From NCBI GenBank assembly GCA_900642245.1, contig CAAAJI010000009.1, positions 515,717 to 564,819 of the forward strand: DNA of 49,103 nucleotides, written 5' to 3'. Made by a program: the position numbers and the translations under genes. Below the pieces are notes generated by a model that had not been told where the DNA came from, searched no databases, and saw only the letters and a list, made by a program, of their open reading frames with translations. This DNA comes from Fragilaria radians. Its lineage: Eukaryota > Bacillariophyta > Fragilariophyceae > Fragilariales > Fragilariaceae. Below are positions 33,433-44,200 of this stretch, piece by piece (the stretch's first letter is position 1; each line of letters opens with the position of its first letter).

Positions 33433-34746
33433 CTATGTAGCATCACATTGGTTATTCTTTTTGTAGCAAAAGTTTTCATGCTGCAACAGAGACCGTTTGT
33501 CAAAAAATTCTTTGGCACAAAAATTGCAAAAGAAGGACAACTGACTGAAAGACTTGCATGGAATGAATTCATTGAGATGAAGAGTCATTTCATCATTATG
33601 CTGATAAGCGCAATCACATATGGAACATTTTCCTACGAATTCAATAGTATCTGTCGAAAGTGAATTCTTTTGAGCCCATATAGGAAGAATTTTTTCTGTG
33701 TGTATGCCTTCATGCTTCGCTTGTATATGGTCAGCTAAAGCTTGCACGTGATCAAAAGATCTCAAGACTCCAATTGCATCACAATGATGGCACTTGAGCC
33801 TATCTTCAGTCCTGCAGTTTTGACAATTATCGTGCACAGATTTGATGTGGTTATTGAGTGATCTTCGTTCTGAAAAAAACCTATCGCATGATGGACAAGG
33901 GAATGGCATTTCTGATGATGCAGCTTTGATACTTACGACTAGATTTTGCCAGTGGAACATTGGAACGGAACTTTGATTATTCTTTCCTAAAACAAATGTT
34001 TCACTTCCAGTCACTCGCCTTTTGAAAGACCTTCCAGTTTGGTGCCGTCTATATTGATACTTGGCAGATAGAGCAGGCGGAGGAATGAAAGGAAAGCGGT
34101 CTCGTAAGAAGAAACCATGCTTTGACGCTGCGAGTTGTCCATTCCATCTTTCCCATTGACCACACACTAGCGTAAGTTGTACCGTGCCTTCAAGATAGGA
34201 GCCGTCGAGCCACGCATTCTGACATTCGTGAAAGAAATGATGAAGGAATCTTCCATGCCGTTCTGCATCTTCAACACCCAAGTGAGGATGGTTGAATATG
34301 ACTACAGAGGCTCTAGATCTCAGAGAGGCGTCAGAGCAAACCGCATTAACACCATGGCGGATTTCAACCGACACTTCATCGCTCGATGATGCTTGTATCT
34401 CAGACAAAATGTTTTCGCAATTTTTATACTTTTCTTTCATATCTTCTAATGTGTCGATTCCAGTTGCTATCACATGGCACCTAGCCTTTCTCTTGTGAGA
34501 TAAACATTGAATGAAATCCAAGGAAAATGAAAAATCACCATCACCAAGGATCAGGAAAACGCTCATCAATTTTTGCTTTGTTTCACCTCGGTCCGTCCTT
34601 CGATGTTTTGGCAATCACGGGTATGTTCGAAAAGATGAAAAAACTATGAAGCATCTTGACTATAACTTACAGGGAAGACGTAATACTCCAATAATGGTGT
34701 ACATTCTTATTGGATATACTTCCCTGTTAAATGGCGTAATCCCCAT
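33433..34746 (-). CDS. BMT5-like (DUF2431) domain protein with C-terminal C2H2 zinc fingers
   Basis: The main exon, 34586-33433, is open further 5' but without an ATG. A likely first exon, 34746-34671 (MGITPFNREVYPIRMYTIIG), joins by an 84-nt GTAAGT...CCGAG intron in phase 1, giving 409 aa. If that exon is wrong, MSVFLILGDGDFSFS at about 34568 is a good start. The N-terminal half is a BMT5-like Rossmann domain: LGDGDFSFSLDF (the family's G-G-N/D-FSF), ATGIDTLEDM, VEIRHGVNA, VVIFNHPHLG (F-N-F/H-P-H) and a GRFLHHFF helix. Yeast Bmt5 methylates U2634 of 25S rRNA. The C-terminal half has C2H2-like fingers at CPSCDRFFSERRSLNNHIKS (about 257), CHHCDAIGV, CSICDCAY and CNFCAKEFFDKRSLLQH. The fingers suggest RNA or DNA binding. 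Substrate unknown. Confidence 0.75.
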
Positions 34747-36031
34747 CCCCTGTTTTACGAGTTCTATTCATGAGGAGATACTTTCTCGCGTAGAAGGAGT
34801 TTTCTTTTGTCCTAAGGTTTATTCTTACTATCAATTAGCATTAAGGACTGGATATAAACTAGATTCGAAGGAACATCGCCATAGGTTCTTACCGTATTGA
34901 TACCACTAACTGAAATACTGCATATTAATAATACAAGTATTACTAACTTTGGGTAGATTGGGAGATATATTTGTCAAGTATATGTGGAAACAAATTTTGC
35001 TCCTGCTCACATTTATAGAATAAACCTTGAAGGGAAGAGATCTGTTTTCTTGTGACTTTGGATGCTGAATGTTAAAGTTGTGAGGTAGCCAAGGAAGACA
35101 AATTCCCCTCAATTGAGCGTTCTTTCAAATCACACTTTGGGCTGCTCGTATTCTTATTTCAATGGCTCTGAGGAGATAACGTCAAAGGTATACGACCCCA
35201 GAAAAGCATTAAAAATTTCAAAATCGGATTATATTCTAAATTTAAGTTTGTAAAATGTGTCATCAAAGCCATATCTTTCAAATTAGTTTTTTTAATATTT
35301 AGCAAAAAAATCAAGATTTTCTGCTCCCTTGGGTACTGTAAACTTCGACTATACTAAAACTATCATCATACAAAGTAATCAGGGATGAGATATCAAAGTT
35401 GTATCGTGTGATCCATATGTAACAAAGATACAACGGACACCTTCATAATGTGGAATGAAAAATATCCAATAGATCATATTCATGGTGATGCTGGTAAATT
35501 GGCTACCAGCCCGAGGTCGACCCATAAATCTCAATTCCAAGTGGTTACCATTAGAATAATTTCTTCCTTCCATTAACTCTAGGGTGTCAATTTCATTTAC
35601 ATTATCAATACTCATTGCTTTTATGTTCTTACTTCCTTTATTTTAGCAAACGCTGTCCGTCGATGAGTGACTCACTTAATTATCATCATCAGGCATATTT
35701 AACCTTTACATTCTGCATCTGCTAAATTATAAATAACTCCTTGTCATGATCATCCTAAAACTTTTCTCCGGAAGTTTACTTTCAATTACAAATTCTTTGA
35801 TTCCTTGAGCCAATCTGTGCTTTATCGAGAGGAATTACAAGTTCAATTATATCTACAGAAGCGTCATTGCCAATAAAAAACGCGACTATGAAATCATTTG
35901 ACATTAAAATATGTTTGTTATTTGACAGTTAACCTCAGGTATGAATCAGACTAGCACGTTGCATCACTTTACTTCTCTCTTAACTTTTCTTCCATATAAT
36001 AATAAAAACAGAAATTTAGACTTTTGCACTT
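34747..36031. other. Gene-free interval (1.3 kb)
   Basis: No convincing gene. Short open frames such as 35379-35615 show no motif. The right end is the 3' flank of the low-complexity gene. Confidence 0.45.
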
Positions 36032-37280
36032 TTATTGCTTCGAAAACAGAAACTTGCGTCGTCTTCTGTTCTCGATAATAGGTGGAGGGTTTTGCTCTGT
36101 CTCAGCAGCAGCATCACAAATCATGAACTGGAAAAAATAACAAGAATCTCCCAAATTAAACCAGGAAGGATCTTCCTCAAGCTCCTCATTCTTAAAAATT
36201 TTCTTCTTCCGGCTACGACGAGACTTTAAAAATAACATGAGCTTATTCTTACGAACAGAACACAACGAGAATTTCCGTTTTACTTACCGTATTCATATCC
36301 GAATCCAAAGAAGAATCGTCGTCATTTACTTCCGACTTTCTGTGCAAGAATGATAACCGAGGCTTGCTAGACAGCGACCGCCTAGACGTTTCGGATAGTG
36401 CAGAAAGCCGGGAGCTGAAAGACTTCTTGGAACTAACAGTTACATCGTCGGGAGTTTTAAGTGAACGAGTCCTGAGGCGAAATAGACCTCGACGGCCTAA
36501 ACTACTGCTTTCTTCTTGAGAAGCCTTCACAGCCACTTCATTATTATTCGTTGGGCCAGTCAATTCATCATTATACGTTGGGCCGGTCACTTCATTCTTA
36601 TTCGTTGGGCCAGTCACTTCATTCTTATTCGTTGGGCCAGTCACTTCATTCTTATTCGTTGGGACAGTTTCTTCCACACGGATAATAACTGAATCAGAGT
36701 AAGGCGGAGCATTGTCTTCGATAGTCTTCTCTTCAATATCATGGATTTGATCGCGATTACTATCCTCTACTTCATCACTCTTTTTCACAGAAGTTTCTTC
36801 AGGTGAAACTAAGCATGGTGATACTTGTTTTTTCTTGCCTAGGAACGCAGAGAGTTTTTTAAGTCCTGGAAAGCTGCGCTTAGCACGGTGAGGCATGGGC
36901 TGAGCAACGTCTTCGATTTTTGGTAGTTCTTCAAAATTGATCACTTCCGTAGTTTGGCCAGCCCCTTTCGCAACGCCTCCCGCATCCGTTTTGCGTTGAT
37001 TCGAAACAGATCGTTTAGAGGTATCCTGAACCCGATTATCCTTCGCATGTCGCACGATGGGAATACTAGCTCCTAAGTTCTCATCCTCAAAATGTCCTCC
37101 CTCAGGAGTGTTTCCGCCACCTTCAATTGTAATTGGAGAAGGTACAGAATCTTCATCACCTCCAAAAGACTTATCGTACAAGCAATTGAATGATGATTCT
37201 GATCCACTTCCTTCAGATGAAAGATCGTCACCATCCCTGTTTCGCCTGCTCTTAACTCTTTCGTCTACAAAGGACTTCAT
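36032..37280 (-). CDS. Low-complexity protein with five 9-residue repeats, unrecognised
   Basis: Two exons, 37280-36288 and 36223-36032 (394 aa), with a 64-nt GTAAGT...AAAG intron in phase 0. The N-terminus is acidic and Ser/Gly-rich, followed by a basic patch (RAKRSFPGLKKLSAFLGKKK, about 132-151). Residues about 202-246 are five copies of a PTNKNEVTG-type repeat. A Ser/Arg-rich stretch then leads to the end of exon 1 (SRLSALSETSRRSLSSKPRL). Exon 2 adds SRRSRKKKIFKNEELEEDPS and then WFNLGDSCYFFQFMICDAA, the only segment with a folded look (Trp, Gly, two Cys), before a basic tail. There is no signal peptide or TM segment. Basic patches suggest nuclear or membrane-surface binding. Function unknown. 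Confidence 0.7.
36544..36678 (+). repeat. 27-bp tandem repeat, five copies, in coding sequence
   Basis: Units at 36544, 36571, 36598, 36625 and 36652, each 27 bp (ttattcgttgggccagtcac, then ttcattc). The two middle units (36598 and 36625) are identical; the others carry a few substitutions. On the minus strand this encodes the 9-residue repeat of the low-complexity protein, so copy-number changes would keep frame. Confidence 0.95.
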
Positions 37281-39961
37281 CTTTATTTGTGATCATACCC
37301 ATGCTAAAAGCAAGTAAGTCCGTTGAAATCGTCAGCGCACCATTATTGATAACTCACGGCCGAAATGGCTGCATGGCAAAGTAATCCAATCCTGGGCGAA
37401 CAATGTTCAGCAACGTTTAAGCTAATTTTTTTGCATGCACACGATAACTAAACGATGCTAAACTAATTTGTACACACATAAGTATGAGGACTTCTTCATC
37501 CCGCAAACTTGCAACCGACAATCCGGCATTGAGTAAGGTGCGCCAACGAAGAAAACATAGGGGTTCGAAAAAATAAAATTCATTGGAATTTTACACTTAA
37601 TGCAGTAAAGCATGTGGTCACAAGAAGTTGAAATACACAGTATACAACAATGCACACAAATCCAAACTCTACGACAGTTTGGGGATACGCTTACAGAAAT
37701 GAATAGTTAGTGGTTGCTATCTTTCCCCAAAGGTGTGAAGGATTCAAATTAGGAAGCATGCAGGAAGAAACAAGATTCTAAATGTTAGTTGATATCATTG
37801 CCCCAAACTAATTTTACCTACTCTGAAAAGAGACTGAATAAAAAATATTGCTGATAATGACCTCTTGGAATACTCTTATGCTTTTAGAGTGCGATCTATG
37901 TTCAAAAATACAAAGTGATATGTAGATTCTAGAAAAGCCTAACACTATCGATCAAATCTAAGAGATTTTAATGACAATACTCATTACGTACCCTGCTTTG
38001 CAGAAGAAATCAAGAAATGATGGACCAAGTTTAGATTGATAAAATTCTTGCCAAGGCTGGTTTGCAACAGTAACATACAAGGCAACAACAGTACTGGCCT
38101 TGTACTGTTATTTGGAAAGTCTACTTCAGCTGTATGGAAACATTGAGAAATTTGGTATACTATTTTTATAGCACTGGAACAAAAAAGTTACGATTTTTTC
38201 ACGGCAGCATAGATGACTCGCTAACTTGTCGTGTCAGCATATGGACATAGACACACGTATCACAGCCAATTGGTTTACCTTATCATGCAACAAAGCATAC
38301 CCATTGAAAAGACGCGTTAATGAGCTACTCAACTAACACAAAAATACTGAAGATAACTCATCTATGGGATCGAAATTCGCAGTTTGTAAGAGGTAATTTT
38401 TAATGTCAGACACGCAAAATGGTTAGACGAGATCATGGCACTTTCTCTTCGGGCATTAATTACACTTATGACTTAAACAATGCCTGGTAAAGTGCACCAG
38501 TAAAAGAAGATCTAGCATTCCTGTCGGTTTTCCTGTTCAGCTTCATGAAGATCATAAGCAATCTGGTCTTTCCAAAAACCCAAGAACATTTCTAGTCTCT
38601 AGCAAAAGCAAAAGCCACTAAGAATACTTTAACTCTTTGGCATGAAGGCTTACTGTGAGTGGTATCTCCAAAATTGTGGATCGTTTAATCGAAAATTGCA
38701 ATACATTATCAGGAATATTTTGAATCAAAATCTATTTATTCTTTCGGTTTTGAGCCTATCAAACAAAAAGCAATCGATTGCAATTACCATTTTTCTAGTC
38801 TTGTCTAACTTTTACGGTGTATTTCAATGGGGAAGCAGATCACCTGGAGAACAAAAGATGGTAACTGTATCACAGCAGCCTTAAGCAAAGGATTCAACAT
38901 CTCTGAAACAACATCTAACACTTGTTTATTACAAAGGAAAACTTCAAAATGTCTATTGATCACTATGCAAATGCAAAACCAGGCAAAGGACTGAATAAGA
39001 AATCGAATGGGAGTTGGATTGTTTTTGTATTTGGTGAAATGAGTAATTACAGATATTGTCTATATAGCTCAAGAATTTTGGACTGTGTTTGATCGTCTGT
39101 TTAAAGCATCAGCAACCGAAAGGGTGAGGTAATTGTATTACGTTAACAAGAAAAGACAAAAAAGCATAGTAATATGAATACGTAATCTACATAATTGAGA
39201 TTTTTTAATGCAGGGCTACTCTTGGTGTTTACAATTGCAAACGTAGGCAATATCTTATTGGCCTGATTTACTAAGTCAACCTTTCCTTAGTTTTGAAACA
39301 GATAGCATTGTTCAAAATGATATTAACTAATCGTTTAGATTGCTCATGATTGGTCAAATGATATCTCTAGTCTGCGCTAAATATTCAAGTTCCCTTCCGT
39401 CATGATAAATTATTGTTGAAGCAAAGAAATATTGCAGGTAACGAAACTAAGTAGCTGTAAAAGGAGAAGTGAAAAACAATAGGAATAATCTGATATTCAA
39501 AGCTCTTTTGCTTGAGACGGAACCGAGAAACTGAATCTTGATTGATAAATTTTAAGTTTTGCGGATCATATCTAGAAGTTGTTTAAAGTCTCTTGCAAAA
39601 GCTATTGTCAAAGAAAATCAATATTTTTGATTTATATCAGGACTGGATTTGAATTCAAAATGTTCATCACATCATCAAGAGCTTGCAACCACACATGAAA
39701 AATGTTTTCCACCAAAATCTAGTTGTTTAAACTTTCGCTTCCGTGGCGGTCACGATTTTCTAAAGTGTAACAGACAACATTTTAGGATACTTTACATGCC
39801 TTGCGTTACACATCTGCAGAAACTTATCATAATGCTCCAATACAAAAAGGAAAAATCTGGCAAGGGTTTTTCAACTAATAACGTTCTCTAATCATTAACG
39901 AATATGACTATAAAGAAATATATGATTGACTTGTATGAAGATGAAACGAATGTTGCCTACG
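37281..39961. other. Gene-free interval (2.7 kb)
   Basis: AT-rich DNA with scattered short frames (38642-38884, 39649-39891) that carry no motif. I see no clear repeat or retroelement reading on either strand. Confidence 0.45.
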
Positions 39962-40819
39962 CTAATTTTCAAGCACATCCACTGTCTGAGGCAGCAACGT
40001 ACAAAGAGCTTCGACAGAGTCACAAATGTGGTCAAATGGAGCGTCTCTAACTTTTTTCTCTGAGTGAGAGCCCCATAACACACCAATCGCTAGCATTCCT
40101 GCATTTTTTGCAGCTGCACCATCACTAGGACTATCGCCAACGTAAACACATTTGGTAGGGTCAATCCCCCCCATATCTCCACAAACAACCCACAATCCGT
40201 CAGGGTTAGGTTTAGGTTTTGGAACATCATCGGCTCCTCTTATGGAAGAAAAACGGTTGTAAATATCGCCATTACTATCACTATTGACTCGTAGTACAGC
40301 ATGGGCATATTGATGAGCTGCATTGGTCAATGCCCCAATCCTAATGTGGTTTGGTATTGACATAATCATTTTACGAATTCCCGGATAGAATGCTGCTGTT
40401 TCAATAGACACCAGTCCAATGTAAAAATCATCGAACTCTTTTGCTAATCGAGTACTCACTTCGTCATATTCAGGATCTCCAGGAAAAATTCCAGCATGCC
40501 TTGCCATTCTTTCAGGCGTAGCAAATATTGTACAATCATGATACGTCTGTTCATCGATGTCATCCAAACCATTTTTCTGTAAGACCACTCTCGTTGCATC
40601 AAACCCTAATCGAAAGGAGTCAGCCAGAGTGCCGTCAATATCAAAAATGACACCATCTATCTGACCTACTTGCAGAGAAATTTCTCGAGGCATCAATTTC
40701 TTCTCCAACCGCCTTGACGACGGCTTACTAATTTGGACGAATGGTTCTGCTGGGGAGAAAGGAAATAACACAAATGCAAGTATGAGAAATTTAATCTCAA
40801 ATGGTCCCTTGGATAACAT
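39962..40819 (-). CDS. HAD-superfamily phosphatase, phosphoglycolate phosphatase-like, with presequence
   Basis: Single exon, 285 aa. A hydrophobic start (KFLILAFVLFPFSPA, to about residue 24) followed by EPFVQISKPSSRRL looks like a signal peptide plus a Ser/Arg-rich transit part, so plastid entry is possible. All HAD motifs are present: DxDxT nucleophile in VIFDIDGTLADS (about 58-69), motif II as ALTNAA (about 167), motif III Lys in VPKPKPNPDG (about 202) and motif IV in VYVGDSPSDG (about 225). The helical cap between motifs I and II is that of the Gph/beta-phosphoglucomutase group. A substrate such as 2-phosphoglycolate is plausible in a photosynthetic cell but cannot be told from sequence. 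It is divergent from the callose synthase gene. Confidence 0.85.
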   Translation of the reverse strand: MLSKGPFEIKFLILAFVLFPFSPAEPFVQISKPSSRRLEKKLMPREISLQVGQIDGVIFDIDGTLADSFRLGFDATRVVLQKNGLDDIDEQTYHDCTIFATPERMARHAGIFPGDPEYDEVSTRLAKEFDDFYIGLVSIETAAFYPGIRKMIMSIPNHIRIGALTNAAHQYAHAVLRVNSDSNGDIYNRFSSIRGADDVPKPKPNPDGLWVVCGDMGGIDPTKCVYVGDSPSDGAAAKNAGMLAIGVLWGSHSEKKVRDAPFDHICDSVEALCTLLPQTVDVLEN

Positions 40820-41246
40820 GGGAGAAACGAGATTTGATTAGATTAATCCAATATGTTACGTTACACGTCAGACCGTCATTTACTGTGTGCTAGTACCGTA
40901 CATGGTTTTTGGATGAATCTCTCGTCATGTACTGTGCGCTAGTACTGTACATGGTTTATAAACAGACATGTTACCAAAATAGGAAAATACAGGTCACTAC
41001 GGTTTGGGTTGGCACTGCCAAGTTTGATGACACCTGTGTACGCATACGCACGCATACCGAAAGTCCCCAGTGCGTCGTTGATTCCCAAGGAATGCAGGTG
41101 TAAAAAAGATTCGATCTTTACCTCACATCGTACTACCAGTTCAATTCAGAGTGATTTCAGCTGGATTATCCAATTCCTTCCTGCGTAACAATTTCTTCGA
41201 GTCTGAATTAGCTGATTACTTCTCACTCCAATCGTCCCCGTGAGCT
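40820..41246. promoter_or_regulatory. Divergent promoter between HAD phosphatase and callose synthase
   Basis: The 427 bp contain two direct copies of a 34-bp sequence, at 40875-40908 and 40924-40957, with three mismatches and a 49-bp offset. The core is ctagtac.gtacatggttt, which includes the palindrome-like gtac.gtac. The position between two divergent starts makes them candidate shared regulatory sites. Confidence 0.5.
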
Positions 41247-44200
41247 ATGCAAATCCTATCTGTCGATTCTGCATTTGATGTGATTTATCCTGGATGTCGA
41301 TTGGCTGCCACTGCATTCACCATTTGGTATGCCAGCGGCTGCACTAGGTGCGTCGATCTGTGTGCCTTCAATAGACTCATTCTTTGCCTAATTCTGTATC
41401 AATATTGCACAGTCAAGCTAGGTTTTTCTCTGGCTTACTTACCGCAGTTGTCGCTTCCTTTCTTACTTTCACTTTCCTTCAGCCTCTGTTCTTACCCGCC
41501 GGCTTTGAACTTGCGATAATTGCACTTTACCTCCTGTCCTTTCATGCAGCATTTGTTGGAATGTCTTTGGGCGTCCTATTGCCGTTTGTTTGTCCAGGAA
41601 TTTGTTTTGGTGTTGCTGTTTCTCTTCTTATCGGATCTTTCATTACTTTTTTTGATCCGCTCTACTTTCCGATATCCAGTGCAGTCCTCGGTGTCGTCGG
41701 TGCTTTATTATCGTCTCGGTGAGTCTAAATTCAAACTGTTCATGATGTCGACTCTTTGCCAAATTTCTTTCATCTCACACTTTATTAGGTGGAGTCAATC
41801 AGTCATGCTTTCATTGTCCACAATTATTGTAGGCGGAGGAGTGGCTTCAGCATGCTTGGTTAAATCCTTTTTAACGTATGCTATGGATGTCGCGAGAGGT
41901 TATAGATATCACCCTGATATATCGACGGGGTTTTCAGACTTTGACTTATCTCTTTCGACAGAACTTACGCTTGCTTTTGTGTGGATTGCTGCGTCTTTAT
42001 TGACAGCTGCATGTTTAGTTTTCCGGGACGGAAATTTCGGTAGTCTCTTCCGGTCCAACTACGCCGCGGTACCCTCTGTTGCAACGAGTACAACGCCGAG
42101 TTCGACTAAGCCTCCATTCATACCATTCAGAGATTCGACCTCAAATACTTCAGATGCCTTTAACGTTTTTGAACCTGCCAAGTTGCCTCCTAGGCTTGCC
42201 GAATATGCCAATATGGTGTACACAGCTTGCGAAGACCTAGGAAACTTTTTTGGCTTCCAAGATGCCTCTGTCAGAAACCAAGCTGAGCATTTATTAATTC
42301 TCCTAAGTAACAACCGTCGATATATGAGCAGCCACATTTTGCCTCCTTCAGTCCAACCTCCTAGTCCTATCCATGCCCTTCATGCTAAAGTGTTTTCTAA
42401 CTACATGAAATGGTGTCGAGCAATGACAGTGCCCCCTAATTTCTCTAAGATGAACACTTCAATGTCGGCTCCGCCGGCGGTAGGAAGCCGTGTTGTCGAT
42501 TTAGTACTTTGGTTTTGTATTTGGGGCGAAAGTGCAAACTTACGTCATATGCCAGAGTGTTTGTGGTTCCTTTACCACAAAATGATGGAGGAGTACATCC
42601 GTAACGAGGGATACAGTCAAACTCGAAGCTTGTACGCAGGACATTTTCTAGATTTTGTCGTAACCCCAATCTATGATGTCCTAACAAAGGTACGTGAATG
42701 GGATGGACTTCTTTGACCTATGAGTCGCAAACTAAACAGTACTTCATTTACGTAGAGTATGAAATCTAAAGCGGACCATGTTGAAAAACGAAATTACGAT
42801 GACTTTAATGAATTTTTTTGGTCTCGAGAATGTTTGAGATTCCATTACTCGTCCAATACTGCTGAAGGTGCTGTTGACGGAGAGAGAGTAGGTAATCTTT
42901 CTGGACTTCTTCCAGGGGAGCCATCGCGTTTATTGTCGGAAGGGTTGATGAACTCTCCTAAGACATTCTTAGAAAAACGCTCCTGGCTTCGTGGGGTGTT
43001 GGCATTGAATCGTCTTCTTGAGTGGCATATTGTAACCTTTTACTTGCTTGGAGTAATAGCGTTTTCGCGTGAATTAATATGGGGATGGGTCTATTCCTTA
43101 CAGCTTGCTAGTGGTGTCTTCTGGATTTTTAACGCTCTTCATTTGTGCTGGAATCTTTTGGAAGTTTGGGGCTCATATCCAGGAATCCAACTTACAGGAA
43201 CTTCGATTTGTGGATTTATCTTCTCCTTGGTCGCTCGTTTTCTTATTCTCGTGTATCAAACGCTTTACCTTATGTGGGCATTTTCGCCACAGAAAGGAGT
43301 TTATCTTGGAATTGAAGCCGATTCCACTTTTTGGTGGTGGCAATACGTTTGGCTCTCGCTGCTTTGTATGATTCCATATTGTATTGAGTGCACCTTTCAA
43401 ATTTGGCCTGCTCTCTCTACTAAGCTATTCACCAGTCAAAACGACTATGTACAGTCGTTCATCAATATCTTATATCCTCTTAGCCGTCTTTACGTTGGTA
43501 AAGAAGTTCATGAATCATTCAAACACGCAGCAGTTTATATCTTTTTTTGGATTACTCTAATTGCATGGAAGCTTTTCTTCTCCTACGTTTTTGAAGTTTA
43601 TTCAATGGTATTACCTTCCCTTCAGCTCACTGACGACTATCTCAATTATCCTAACCAGAGTTTTGCCAAAATGATGCTTTTACTTACAATGCGTTGGCTT
43701 CCACAATTTCTTGTGTACCTGATTGACATGAGCATTTGGTATGCAGCATGGCAAGCCTTTGCTGGAACTGCTGTAGGATTCTCCGATCATCTTGGAGATG
43801 TTCGCTCTATAGATGACATACGTCAAAACTTTGGTCGAGCCCCTGAAAACTTTTGTAAGAAACTACTCTCCCCCGACGCAGGGAGCAGACGTGGCTCCTG
43901 TGCTAGCTTTCTTGGAGGCTCGAGTTCGCAAAGTTTACCGCAGGTTGGTGAAGGATCGTCGCTTTTAGGAACAGATCCCCATAAGTTACAAAGCTATGTT
44001 AACCGGCTACTAGATGTTCGAATTCAAAAATGGGTGATGTTCAGCGCAGCTTGGAATGAAATTATCGATCATTTTCGCGACGAGGATATTATCTCTAATA
44101 CAGAGAGCGACAATTTAAAGTTCAGCAGATTTGAGGGATTCAATCAAGCAATTTATTTACCGGTTTTCCAGACGGCAGGAGTCATCGAAAATGTCATGTC

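Noticed and set aside
34511..34900. 129-codon plus-strand frame
   Set aside because: It is antisense to the first part of the BMT5-like gene, whose minus-strand reading has clear family motifs.
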